From: Gelidibacter pelagius
GTDB lineage: Bacteria; Bacteroidota; Bacteroidia; Flavobacteriales; Flavobacteriaceae
Length of the DNA stretch: 64,000 nucleotides
Direction of reading: 5' to 3'
Assembly: GCF_017581925.1 (NCBI RefSeq)
Contig: NZ_JAGEVG010000005.1
Coordinates: 124,001-188,000, forward strand
Part shown: positions 27,948 through 37,167 of the stretch, one piece after another
How the letters are laid out: the number at the start of each line of letters is the position of its first letter
How positions within the stretch are numbered: position 1 is the first letter of the stretch
Program-made: the position numbers and the translations under genes
Notes under the pieces: model-generated
The model's database searches: none
What the model was told of the DNA's origin: nothing
Seen by the model: only the letters and a program-made list of their open reading frames with translations

Positions 27948-28844
27948 ATGTTAGACATTGAAATATTGAGTTGGCAGATTTTGGAAGACATACCAAGTGC
28001 TTCCGGAATTGTAAAATTTAAAGAAGGTTTCTATGTGATTGGTGATGATTCGCCTTATCTATTTCACATCGATAGGAATTTTGATCTGCTTTCAAAAACT
28101 TCGATTTATTCTTCTGAAAATTTACAAGGCCCTATAATTCCAAAAGTCAACAAACCTGATTTTGAGGCGATGGAAATGATAAGTCCCACTGAAATCCTTG
28201 TTTTTGGCTCTGGTTCAAAATCGCCTGAACGTGATGTATGCGTATTGGTTGAGCTCGGAGACCAAATTAGCTATCAGGAATATGACATGTCGTCATTTTA
28301 TGGCCATATAAGAAAGATGGATATCATGCAGGGCCATGAACTGGATATTGAAGCTCTCGCCTCTGCAGAAAACTTGCTATATCTTTTTAACAGAGGTCGA
28401 AATATTATCTTTAGCTTTTCACTTCACAACTTTTTAGCTTATTGTAAAACAAAAGCGCCCTTCCCTATTCCTAAAACCCATTTATTTTCATTACCTAAAA
28501 TTAAAGGGTTACAAGCTGGGTTTTCTGGTGCAACTTCATTTCAAGATCATCCCTATCTCATTTTTACGGCTTCCGTTGAAGATTCACCCAATGCTTATGA
28601 TGATGGCGATATTTTAGGCAGTTATATAGGTGTTATAAAAATGGAGAACGGACAGCTTCACAATGACTATTTAATTCTGCAGATTCCCAATCCGGGATTT
28701 CCTTTAAAAGTGGAATCTGTAATCATTGATAAGGTGATTTCTGATACTGAAACCGATCTGGTTCTTGTAACAGACAATGATGGAGCCCCTTCTGAAATAT
28801 TGAAGTTACGAATGACCTTAAATAAGAATCAGCATAAAAACTGA
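27948..28844 (+). CDS. Predicted beta-propeller protein of unknown function (DUF6929-like)
   Basis: 298 residues from ATG 27948; the frame reaches an upstream TTG at 27936. There is no signal peptide, so it is probably cytoplasmic. The sequence reads as a small beta-propeller: ASGIVKFKEGFYVIGDDSPYLFHID, ILVFGSGSKSPERDVCVLVEL, HELDIEALASAENLLYLFNRGRN, GLQAGFSGATSFQDHPYLIFTASVE. The 'LDIEAL ... LYLFNRG' phrase resembles phytase-like and SdiA-regulated-type propellers. I believe databases name this group DUF6929, but this is from memory. Located between two stress-protein paralogues, with 200-bp gaps on each side and no visible consensus promoter. Confidence 0.75.
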   Translation: MLDIEILSWQILEDIPSASGIVKFKEGFYVIGDDSPYLFHIDRNFDLLSKTSIYSSENLQGPIIPKVNKPDFEAMEMISPTEILVFGSGSKSPERDVCVLVELGDQISYQEYDMSSFYGHIRKMDIMQGHELDIEALASAENLLYLFNRGRNIIFSFSLHNFLAYCKTKAPFPIPKTHLFSLPKIKGLQAGFSGATSFQDHPYLIFTASVEDSPNAYDDGDILGSYIGVIKMENGQLHNDYLILQIPNPGFPLKVESVIIDKVISDTETDLVLVTDNDGAPSEILKLRMTLNKNQHKN

Positions 28845-29056
28845 TAAGAATCGTCATAGACAGAAAGTATAGCTATGCTCTCCATGGAAATAAAATTGGC
28901 TAAAAATTTAACCTTCTGAGAATAAGCCGATAAGACTATTATACAACAACCACTCTGCCCTTCTACTTTAAATCAACATCGTGAGATGACAAAAATCATG
29001 GTATTTCTTCGTATGAACTATTATGTTTACATCATAAGATTAAATTGATAATAATT

Positions 29057-29893
29057 ATGAGACATCATATTTTACTACCGACAGATTTTTCGGAGAATGC
29101 ATGGAGTGCGGCCATATATGCCATAAAACTTTATGCTAAGGTACCGTGTACATTTTATTTTTCACATGCATGGACGTTTGTGAACACGGGGTCAAGAACT
29201 TACATTTCCCCAACTTATATTGACACCCTTCAAAACACATCCAAAGAACAATTGAAGGCGCTAAGAGAGCGTGCTCAATTTATAAGCCCAAATAGCGAGC
29301 ACGAATTCGAAACAATTTTTAGTGAGGACTTCCTCACTGAATCCATTAAAACTGCCATTAAAGATCACGCAATTGATACCGTAGTTATGGGCACAAAGGG
29401 TGCTACAGGAGCAAAAGAGTTTCTTCTTGGGAGCAACAGTGTCACCGTAATTAAAAAAGTAAAACTCTGCCCTATCCTATTAGTGCCTAATCATTATGAA
29501 TTTGAAACACCGGAGCACATTGCTTTTGCCACTGACTTCAATAGATCCTATGGTGATGAAATACTCGCAATTACGAAATTAGCCAAGTTACAAAAGTCCA
29601 ATCTTGAAATTATACATATTAATGGCCGAGATGATCTATCGGAAGGACAAAATGACAATTTGAAAACCCTTTCTAATTTTTTAAAAAACCATCCTCACAA
29701 TTTTAATTGGATTTCAGGAAAAGGCACAAAAAAACAATTGATTTCTACTTTTATTGAGGAAAACAGTATCCATCTTATTTGCATGGTTAACTATGAGCAT
29801 AGCTTTCTCGAGGATTTACTTAATGAGCCAATTATAAAAAAACTGGGATATCAGTCCCAAATTCCTTTTATGGTGATACCTCATATAGAATAG
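29057..29893 (+). CDS. Tandem-domain universal stress protein (copy 2)
   Basis: 278 residues from ATG 29057, the same length as copy 1; an in-frame TTG at 29045 is not used here because alignment to copy 1 starts at MRHHIL. It shares long identical stretches with copy 1 (MRHHIL-PTDFS-NAWSAA, PCTFYFS-AWTF, VVMGTKGATGAK, INYEHSF-type end). The nucleotide loop VVMGTKGATGAKEFLLGSN is intact in the first half. The upstream gap lacks the tandem repeat and the TAGTTTTG element of copy 1, so the two may be regulated differently. A strong convergent terminator follows. Confidence 0.92.
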   Translation: MRHHILLPTDFSENAWSAAIYAIKLYAKVPCTFYFSHAWTFVNTGSRTYISPTYIDTLQNTSKEQLKALRERAQFISPNSEHEFETIFSEDFLTESIKTAIKDHAIDTVVMGTKGATGAKEFLLGSNSVTVIKKVKLCPILLVPNHYEFETPEHIAFATDFNRSYGDEILAITKLAKLQKSNLEIIHINGRDDLSEGQNDNLKTLSNFLKNHPHNFNWISGKGTKKQLISTFIEENSIHLICMVNYEHSFLEDLLNEPIIKKLGYQSQIPFMVIPHIE

Positions 29894-29951
29894 CATTGGC
29901 CCATTATCAATCGATAATTAAACATCAATTTCAATTGCAGGCCAATTGAAT

Positions 29952-29987
29952 ATAATCCCAGTTTATGGTTAGTCGAACTGGGATTAT
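29952..29987. terminator. Convergent bidirectional terminator
   Basis: ATAATCCCAGTT (29952-29963) and AACTGGGATTAT (29976-29987) are perfect 12-bp inverted repeats around a 12-nt loop. They lie between the stops of the stress protein gene (+) and the GH9-CE4 gene (-), so the hairpin can serve both. Confidence 0.8.
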
Positions 29988-29995
29988 TACTTTAT

Positions 29996-32515
29996 TCATT
30001 TCTTTAAATTCAAATTATTAGTCAAGGTATCAAATTCATAACCCCGTTCTTTTAAGATTGTTATGAGACTGTCAAGTTTGTCGTAAAACTTGTCAGTACG
30101 ATCAGGATGTGTACCTATATGGGAAAGCAGCAAAAATCCATTCAATCCTTCTGTTTCTTCCAAAGTAAGGATAGAGCTTACTATTTCTTCGGTAGTTCTA
30201 TAGTTCTCCATCTCTGGAGTGGTATAGTCTGCATGCGAGATTGAACCTGGACTATAATTGATCATTGTAATGCTCATTTGATCTGCCCATTGGGTAATGA
30301 TATTATCGTTCCATTCAAAAGGTGGTAAAAAGTAGGGTACGTCTTCCTTTTGGACGCCAAACTTTTCCATTTCTGAATAATTAGCTTTTAAATCGCTTTT
30401 GAACTCATCCTGGGTAACCAAGCGCTTCTTTTCTTTTGTCCAATCGTTATAAAGCAGGTGCTTATCGGAATGTGCACCAAGATAGTGCCCTGATTTCTTT
30501 GTTTTTTTGATGAATGGCGCAAAGGTTTCATTCCTGTAGAAATCTCCAGTAAGAAAAAAAGAGGCTTTTATGTTATGCTTATCCAAAACTCTTAATATTT
30601 CTACTGCACCATCGGCGTATTCATGACCTGAAAACAGTAAACTGATTTTCTTTTCGGATCTGTCTCCTCTAACAATCGACCCACTTAAATCATAAGTATA
30701 TCGCTTCTTTTGATTTCCAGTCTTCATGCTTTCACTTTCTAAGTAAGACAGATAATAGACCAAAGAAGCCGTACCATCCATGGTTGGCTCGTTGGTAGAG
30801 TAGCTTCCCACATCATCCTGATATACGACCAAATCTGATTGGAATTGGGCATATTCGTCTTCCTCGTGAAGTTCGACACCTATTAAGCTGTTCGCAATAG
30901 ACGCATAAACCGGTCCATCGATCAAACCACCATTTGTTTGGTAACCTTCCAAAAGATAAAGCGACGAGTGTGGATCTGTAGGCGTATCGCCATGAGCAGG
31001 AATACCTACTATCATGGAAGTGCCCCAAATATTACAGCCAAAAAGCCAATCCCGTAGCGCTGCCTCCATTTCAAGATAGGTATCATCATCTGTAAGTTTA
31101 TGATATAGTCTGCTCTGTGTAACCGCGGCAGTGACAAAATTATTCGAGCACCAAACAAAAGGAATTCCGATATAAAAAGGATTGCCTTTACCACGCTCAT
31201 GAAGCATCTGTAGTCCCTTTGCGTAATAGGACGTTACTTCCTTTCTTTCATTGGACTCTACTGCCGAAGCCAATTCATAATGGCCAGCGTTCAAGAAGGG
31301 ATAATATTGGTAATGTAAGATGGTATCACGACCAATCCAAGGTGTTATTTTTTCTTCAGAAGCATACTTCAGCGCACTCTTTTTAAAGCTTTTATCACCT
31401 GTAAGCTTATAAAGACTACTCGCCGCCAACTCCATATCATCAATCCAATTGTCCTCTTCATAGAAATAAGGGGAGCGTCCAGGTGCGGTCTGGCTTACCC
31501 CTGGATGTAATTCGCCATACTTATAAGCCTCCTCTGCCCGTTTGGCCAGGTCATCTGTATATTCAGGATAAAACTCCTTTAAAACGGTAGCACCAATGGC
31601 AAAAGCAGAAGCATATTTTCCTACGGTAGAGGCCACTCCTGTAGATCTATTCTTATATTTTAAAACGCCTTGCTTTTCAGCGCTGGCTAAATACACAGGA
31701 CGCCCTAATCGATTCGGATCATATACAACGGAATCGTTGTTGGGCAATCGGTATCCAGAATGATCACGATCATCGGCAATTTGATTATAATATTCTGTGG
31801 AAGACGGATTCATTTTTTTAAGCCAATCCATGCCAAATTTTGCTTCATCCATAACATCAGGAATCCCATTTGATCCAGGCAATCCATCAGCTCCATAAGC
31901 ATCATCAAACGCTTCGGGGTTGTCACGGTAGGCAAACAGCAATTGAAAAACAGCATTGGCTGAAGTGGCGGTATATTGTAAATAATCGGAGGCATCATGC
32001 CAACCACCGGACACATCAACACGCTCTCCTTCTTTCTCTGGATTGTATAATATATAACCATCGTCCAAATGACAGGTAGCAGTTAAATATGGATTATATC
32101 CGCAACGTTGCTGACGCATATATTCCAATAGAAAATCGGCAGTATGGTCATAAACATCAGTGTTAATTCTAAATTCAGGCGATTTTATACTGCCTGCAAG
32201 AAGATAGTACTTCCCTGGGGTTTCAAATGCGCTGAAATTCAATCGATACGAAGATTTAAACGGCCCATAAGCTCCTTTTGAAATCGGTGTTTTGGATTTA
32301 AAAACTTCTTTGTCCGTATCTGCATCATGAAGTGAAAAGGAGTCAATCTCGATTTGCTCAATGGCACCAAAGACGGCAACTTTTATGGAGCTTGGTGTAT
32401 ATCCCAATTGATTGATCCGAATAACAGAAACACCTGCATTCCTTTCAAATGGGGGTTTTGCGACCGCAGAGAAAAAGATAAAACAAAGACTAATAACCAA
32501 AAAAATATTTTTCAT
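29996..32515 (-). CDS. GH9 family glycosidase fused to a CE4-like polysaccharide deacetylase domain
   Basis: 839 residues with a signal peptide (MKNIFLVISLCFIFFSAVAK). An N-terminal Ig-like CelD_N domain (about 25-120; IRINQLGYTPSSIKVAVFG) is followed by a GH9 (alpha/alpha)6 domain (about 125-590). GH9 markers are VSGGWHDASDY near residue 170 (Asp pair) and STNEPTMDGTAS near 575 (Glu acid). Residues about 610-835 form a NodB/CE4-like domain with HSDKH (metal His pair), PPFEW and LLLSHIGTHP. The first CE4 motif (normally TFDD) reads LLFSGHEYADG, so a metal-binding Asp is displaced. Bacterial GH9 includes exo-beta-D-glucosaminidases, which would fit the amino-sugar operon; cellulose is the other possibility. 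Last gene of the leftward operon. Confidence 0.88.
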   Translation of the reverse strand: MKNIFLVISLCFIFFSAVAKPPFERNAGVSVIRINQLGYTPSSIKVAVFGAIEQIEIDSFSLHDADTDKEVFKSKTPISKGAYGPFKSSYRLNFSAFETPGKYYLLAGSIKSPEFRINTDVYDHTADFLLEYMRQQRCGYNPYLTATCHLDDGYILYNPEKEGERVDVSGGWHDASDYLQYTATSANAVFQLLFAYRDNPEAFDDAYGADGLPGSNGIPDVMDEAKFGMDWLKKMNPSSTEYYNQIADDRDHSGYRLPNNDSVVYDPNRLGRPVYLASAEKQGVLKYKNRSTGVASTVGKYASAFAIGATVLKEFYPEYTDDLAKRAEEAYKYGELHPGVSQTAPGRSPYFYEEDNWIDDMELAASSLYKLTGDKSFKKSALKYASEEKITPWIGRDTILHYQYYPFLNAGHYELASAVESNERKEVTSYYAKGLQMLHERGKGNPFYIGIPFVWCSNNFVTAAVTQSRLYHKLTDDDTYLEMEAALRDWLFGCNIWGTSMIVGIPAHGDTPTDPHSSLYLLEGYQTNGGLIDGPVYASIANSLIGVELHEEDEYAQFQSDLVVYQDDVGSYSTNEPTMDGTASLVYYLSYLESESMKTGNQKKRYTYDLSGSIVRGDRSEKKISLLFSGHEYADGAVEILRVLDKHNIKASFFLTGDFYRNETFAPFIKKTKKSGHYLGAHSDKHLLYNDWTKEKKRLVTQDEFKSDLKANYSEMEKFGVQKEDVPYFLPPFEWNDNIITQWADQMSITMINYSPGSISHADYTTPEMENYRTTEEIVSSILTLEETEGLNGFLLLSHIGTHPDRTDKFYDKLDSLITILKERGYEFDTLTNNLNLKK

Positions 32516-32651
32516 GTTCCTAAAATTGGTTTATAAAAATTATAAGGTTTGGAGATCAAAATATTAGTTTGGAAAACCGCGAAAGCAAGAGATGCCAATA
32601 CTTTAAATATTTAATTTGTCTGCTACTAAAAACTTTTTATTCTTTATACCA

Positions 32652-33869
32652 TTAGTTATACATCAAATACTTTGATCTGGTTTTTGCAAAAGACTCTAAT
32701 CCTGGTTTCCAGCTTTCTTTGATGCCTTCAACAGACACCCCTTCTTCAATTTGTTTTTGCAGCTTTTTAGTCCCGGCCAGTTTAGAAAAGAAATCGTTGA
32801 AGAATGAATTTTGGTCTGGTGATGATGTGTAAGCCTCAATCAACCAATCCAATTTGACCTCATTGAGACGTTCAACATTTCTTAAGTCCCTTCCGTAACA
32901 TACTTCGCCTTGGTGCTTTGGAGTTTTCGCTCCAAAATTGGGTTGTGGCGTAAAGCTGAAATCGAATTGATTTTCTGGCAAAAACGGTGCTCCAAAAATC
33001 TGAAATTGCATTTCCGTACCGCGTCCACAACTTACCGTAGTCCCTTCAAAAAAGCAAACACTTGGGTATAGATTGATGGATGTGGCATTAGGGAGATTTG
33101 GTGAAGGTTTTATCGGCAAATCATATTCAGAATCATAAGAATAATTCTTTAATGGAATTACAGTAAGCTCTGATTGAATTTCGTTTTCAAGCCATTTCTC
33201 GCCATTGATCATCTTTCCGTATTCACCAATGGTCATCCCATATACAATAGGCACAGGGTGCATGCCCACAAAACTTTTAACCTCACTTTCCAGAATCGGG
33301 CCATCAATATAATGGCCATTCGGATTTGGACGGTCTAAAATAATGACTGGAATATTGAGCTCCGCAGCAGTTTCCATCACATAATGAAGTGTGGAGATAT
33401 AAGTGTAAAAACGAACGCCAACATCCTGAACATCAAAGAGCATCACGTCGATATCCTTTAAAAACTCAACTGGGGGCTTTCTGTTTTTTCCATAAAGTGA
33501 GAAGATGGGTAAGCCAGTTTTTTCATCAATACCATCCTCAATATATTCGCCAGCATCAGCTGTACCACGGAAGCCATGCTCAGGTGAATAGACTTTAGTT
33601 ACCTTGATGCCCAATGCCAATAACGAATCTACCAGGTGGGTGTGGTTTTGTTCGCTTGCATCCTTAAAAATGACACTTGTTTGGTTTGCAACTACACCCA
33701 CATTCTTTCCTTCTAAAAGTTTGAGATAAACGTCGGTTTGATTGGCACCGGTCAAAATGGCTGATTTCTCAACATCAGCGAGGACCATGTCGTCATTTTT
33801 AGCTTGATTTTTTTTAGTCGTTTCATTACAAGCGAAGAGGCTAATAAAACATAATAAAAGATATTTCAT
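32652..33869 (-). CDS. namZ: Exo-beta-N-acetylmuramidase NamZ-type (GH171, former DUF1343), lipoprotein
   Basis: 405 residues. The lipobox LFAC places the lipidated Cys at 14, so it is a membrane-anchored periplasmic enzyme. The hallmark YSPEHGFRGTADAGE (about 85-100) and TGLPIFSLYGKNRKP follow the family pattern; the Glu of PEHG is the catalytic candidate by analogy with Bacillus NamZ. Further conserved parts are FDVQDVGVRFYTYISTLHYVME, ILDRPNPNGHYIDGP and the C-terminal SVEGIKESWKPGLESF. NamZ releases MurNAc from non-reducing ends of glycan chains. Its neighbours NagZ and MurQ are the enzymes that work with NamZ in Bacillus and in Tannerella-type salvage, which supports the call. Confidence 0.92.
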   Translation of the reverse strand: MKYLLLCFISLFACNETTKKNQAKNDDMVLADVEKSAILTGANQTDVYLKLLEGKNVGVVANQTSVIFKDASEQNHTHLVDSLLALGIKVTKVYSPEHGFRGTADAGEYIEDGIDEKTGLPIFSLYGKNRKPPVEFLKDIDVMLFDVQDVGVRFYTYISTLHYVMETAAELNIPVIILDRPNPNGHYIDGPILESEVKSFVGMHPVPIVYGMTIGEYGKMINGEKWLENEIQSELTVIPLKNYSYDSEYDLPIKPSPNLPNATSINLYPSVCFFEGTTVSCGRGTEMQFQIFGAPFLPENQFDFSFTPQPNFGAKTPKHQGEVCYGRDLRNVERLNEVKLDWLIEAYTSSPDQNSFFNDFFSKLAGTKKLQKQIEEGVSVEGIKESWKPGLESFAKTRSKYLMYN

Positions 33870-33973
33870 AATATTTGAGTTTTAATTTGTGAATAGACAA
33901 CAGAGAAACAAGGCACTCTTATTTTTTAAAATTTGGTATGTTTTTTCTGTTCTCTGCAAGCTTTTAAAATGAT

Positions 33974-35443
33974 TTAATTGGATTTTAAAATTTTAAACGT
34001 GGCTTGGGCACCTCTATCATCTTCAACTTCTAAAAAATATAATCCGTTTTCTAATTGCGTCATGTTCATGTTTTCAAAATGGGAAATCACTTTTAAAACA
34101 GAAGCTCCCATAACATTGAAAAGTTCCATTTTAGTGAATTTCACAGAGTCATTATTTGATATGGACACGTAACCAGTAGTCGGATTGGGATGGATTTTAA
34201 TCTGATTTAAATTCGCATCATCAACAGAAGCAGTTGCACCAAACTTAGTGTTGATCAATTCCCAAAGCTCTGGGCGACCACCGTCATAATTTAAGGCCCA
34301 CATCCCTACACCTCCTAAATTGTTAGCTATGGCCAAATCAAACTTTTTAGAGATGCTCAATTCGTTATCCGTCCAAACTTGGTTCCAATTGGTGCCATCA
34401 TTCCATCGGTACCATGGGTATTCAAAATCTGAATTCCAAATAAAACCACCGTGGTTATCTGCCTCACTTACCGTATTTCGATAACGTGTGGAGGACACAT
34501 GTGAAATGGTGGCCGATTCGGAAACGCTGGTAGCAGTCTTCCAATGTTGCCCGTAATAAGGCACTGCCATTATCAATTTCTCAGGATTATTTGCTGTAGG
34601 TACGGCATAGGTGCCTGTTTCTATGGTACGTTTAACAAAACGTTTCCATGAGGTGTGATGTGTCAAGGGAGCAATCGGACCAGAATTCGCTCCGTTTGCG
34701 GAGGTGTAATCATAAGCCATTATGACTACATAGTCAACACTGTCCACTAATCCTTCTATATCCCATCCGCCCCAATTAACGGCAGGTCCGTCAAACGAAA
34801 CTTCCTTACCAGGCAGTTCAGTATGGATAAAAGTAGTTAGGTCAGCCAAAAATGCATTCAGTTCTGCACCACGATGTGCTGAGGACATTCCTTCAAAATC
34901 TATATTGACCCCATCTAAATTGTAAGTTTCAATTAAATTTTTAACATTGGTGAAAAACTGGGCTTTTTTGGTCGGATTGGTAATCAACTCCCAAACCACG
35001 GCATCAGCGCCATTGGCTCCACCAAAATTAACTACCGTCATTATCACTTTAACTCCTTGTGCATGAGCGGCATTAATTTCAGCCGTCCATGGCCATCCCG
35101 TAGGTGTGGCTATAGAAGCATCCAATTGCACCAAAAAATCAAAGCATGCCAAATGGGTCAATAAATCATAGCGGATATTGTTATGAGCACCGGAACTCTG
35201 CTCCCAATAAGGCAAGAAGCCAAATACTTTTTTATTTAAGGCGGGGGCTCTTAAAGCATTTAAACCAATTATCTTTTCAACTTTTTTACTCGCATCTCGT
35301 TGGGTGGCATCTGCCGTAACTTTACCAAACTCTTCTTTTTGCAGTTGGTGTGGACCTTCCATAATAACCTCTTGCGAAAACATGGTTTGAATCGTCATAC
35401 AGGCCAATAAAACGATGAGCTTTTTGTGTAGAATTCTTTTCAT
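33974..35443 (-). CDS. GH18 family glycosidase with T9SS type A sorting domain
   Basis: 489 residues with a signal peptide ending MFSQ. The GH18 barrel (about 60-390) has KVFGFLPYWEQ, VIMTVVNFGG and the catalytic strand LDGVNIDFEGM, in which Glu184 is the proton donor. The middle position of DxxDxDxE is Asn, as in the YaaH/SleL-like branch that acts on peptidoglycan or cortex as well as chitin. VVIMAYDY and the C-terminal GGVGMWALNYDGGRPELW complete the barrel. A linker (TASVDDANLNQ) and a type A T9SS domain (IKIHPNPTTGYVSI ... ATFKILKSN) follow, so the enzyme is sent to the surface or medium. In this operon it is the likely endo-acting enzyme feeding NamZ and NagZ, on peptidoglycan or chitin. 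Confidence 0.92.
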   Translation of the reverse strand: MKRILHKKLIVLLACMTIQTMFSQEVIMEGPHQLQKEEFGKVTADATQRDASKKVEKIIGLNALRAPALNKKVFGFLPYWEQSSGAHNNIRYDLLTHLACFDFLVQLDASIATPTGWPWTAEINAAHAQGVKVIMTVVNFGGANGADAVVWELITNPTKKAQFFTNVKNLIETYNLDGVNIDFEGMSSAHRGAELNAFLADLTTFIHTELPGKEVSFDGPAVNWGGWDIEGLVDSVDYVVIMAYDYTSANGANSGPIAPLTHHTSWKRFVKRTIETGTYAVPTANNPEKLIMAVPYYGQHWKTATSVSESATISHVSSTRYRNTVSEADNHGGFIWNSDFEYPWYRWNDGTNWNQVWTDNELSISKKFDLAIANNLGGVGMWALNYDGGRPELWELINTKFGATASVDDANLNQIKIHPNPTTGYVSISNNDSVKFTKMELFNVMGASVLKVISHFENMNMTQLENGLYFLEVEDDRGAQATFKILKSN

Positions 35444-35475
35444 ATTTATCTATTTTAGGTTGAATTATTAATCGT

Positions 35476-37167
35476 TTACTGTTCAATATCAATCCCTAAT
35501 CGTACTGGAAAATCATTTGAAATTGACGCAGGCAAAGTGCCATGCACCCCCGATTCTCCGAAAATAATTTCAGCGGTAGCCTTGTTTGCTGCCTCTGAAT
35601 TTTCATAAGAAATGAGTACACTTTCCACATCGTCCAAATTGGTTTCCTTTAAACTGTACTGACTGGCAAAGACGGTCAGAATGGTTTTATGATCTTTTGA
35701 AATGTTCTCAATGATTTTCTTATCTGCGGCTGAAATAGCTTTCGTAATCCTACTATTTTTTCGGTGGTAGCCTATAATGACTTTATCATACTGACTTAGC
35801 TCCTCTGACAACTTTATAGGAGATAGATTAGAGATATCGGTAATGTTGCTTTTTAACTTTAAAGACTCTAAGAATAGTCCGGGGGAGTCGTCACCCAACT
35901 TCAAAAACGCAATCCTTTCTTGGGTGTTTTTTTCCAAAGGCACTATTTGATGCTCATTTTTAACTAAGGTAATGGCATTTCTAATGGCTTCTTCGTACAG
36001 AAGAGTGTTTACATCCTGGTTCAAATCGTTTATAAGACCCTCCGTTTCAATAGGTTCATAGTGATTTAATCCTGCGTCAAATTTAGCGGCAAGGATTTTC
36101 TTTACAGAATGTGCCAAACGCGCTTCAGAAATGTCAGCTTGATCATAAGCTTCCATGACTTTTAAAATCGCCTTTGGTGCATCTTCCGTAAAGAGGAGCA
36201 CATCGTTACCAGCTTTAAAGGCTGCCAAATCAATATCGCCAGGCTGTCCATAATCAGCCACACCTTTCATATTTAAGGCATCCGTAAAAATAAGGCCTTC
36301 ATAGCCCAAGCGTTCTTTTAGCAACTCTGTAACAATTTTGTAGGACAGTGATGATGGCAACCCCTCTTGACTTTCTAAATTGGGTACATTTAAATGCGCC
36401 ACCATAACTCCTGCAACGCCTTTATTGAATAATTCTTTATAAGGATAGAGTTCTATCGCGTCAATTCTTTCTTTTGAAAACGATACCGTTGGTAGCGTTT
36501 TATGCGAATCGGAAGCTGTATCCCCATGTCCAGGAAAATGCTTTGCACAGGCGAGAACTCCAGCGCTTTGTAGTCCATCGGTAAATGCCCAAGCTTTTTC
36601 TGTGACATTAACTTTATCTTCACCAAAAGAGCGCACGCCAATTACTGGGTTTTTTGAATTGGTATTGATGTCAACTACGGGCGCAAAATTGATATGAATA
36701 CCCATTCGCTTACAATCTTTTCCTATTTGCTCTCCTATTTTTCTAATGGTTTTATTATCAGTTATCGCTCCTAAGGTCATGTTATACGGATACCTTGACG
36801 TGCTATCCAAACGCATATTTAGACCCCATTCGCCATCAATTCCAATAAATAAAGGAATTTTAGAAATCGATTGGTAGTGATTGGTCTGTGTGGCCTGTCG
36901 GATTGGTCCTCCTTGAAAAAAGATAAGTCCGCCTAAGTGATAGTCATTGATCAGTTTTTGGATAGAATCGGTATGGGAATTATTTCTATTGGAATACGCG
37001 CTGACCATGAATAACTGTCCCACCTTTTCTTTAAGCGACATGCCGCTATAAACACTGTCGACCCATTGGGCCCGTTCGTCAATTTCGATAGGACGCTTGC
37101 TAGTGACCTTTGCACAGGACGCTACCATGAGAAGCATAATGCTCATTATCGTCAAGAGCTTTTTCAT
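35476..37167 (-). CDS. nagZ: NagZ-type beta-N-acetylhexosaminidase (GH3), lipoprotein
   Basis: 563 residues; lipobox VASC with lipidated Cys18. The GH3 barrel has the NagZ signature KHFPGHGDTASDSHKTLP (about 207-223), supplying the Asp-His acid/base dyad, and the nucleophile region LIFTDALNMKGV (Asp near 297). A GH3 C-terminal alpha/beta domain follows (about 385-560; EEAIRNAITLVKNEHQIVPL). E. coli NagZ is near 340 residues and cytoplasmic; this longer lipoprotein form acts outside the inner membrane. Some Bacteroidota NagZ-like proteins carry a fused beta-lactamase domain, which is absent here. Its first codons overlap the MurQ stop by 4 bp, so the two are translationally coupled. Confidence 0.93.
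   Translation of the reverse strand: MKKLLTIMSIMLLMVASCAKVTSKRPIEIDERAQWVDSVYSGMSLKEKVGQLFMVSAYSNRNNSHTDSIQKLINDYHLGGLIFFQGGPIRQATQTNHYQSISKIPLFIGIDGEWGLNMRLDSTSRYPYNMTLGAITDNKTIRKIGEQIGKDCKRMGIHINFAPVVDINTNSKNPVIGVRSFGEDKVNVTEKAWAFTDGLQSAGVLACAKHFPGHGDTASDSHKTLPTVSFSKERIDAIELYPYKELFNKGVAGVMVAHLNVPNLESQEGLPSSLSYKIVTELLKERLGYEGLIFTDALNMKGVADYGQPGDIDLAAFKAGNDVLLFTEDAPKAILKVMEAYDQADISEARLAHSVKKILAAKFDAGLNHYEPIETEGLINDLNQDVNTLLYEEAIRNAITLVKNEHQIVPLEKNTQERIAFLKLGDDSPGLFLESLKLKSNITDISNLSPIKLSEELSQYDKVIIGYHRKNSRITKAISAADKKIIENISKDHKTILTVFASQYSLKETNLDDVESVLISYENSEAANKATAEIIFGESGVHGTLPASISNDFPVRLGIDIEQ

Noticed and set aside
33974-35443. Calling the GH18 gene a dedicated chitinase
   Set aside because: The active-site strand DGVNIDFE and the murein-salvage neighbours leave peptidoglycan equally possible, so only the family is named.
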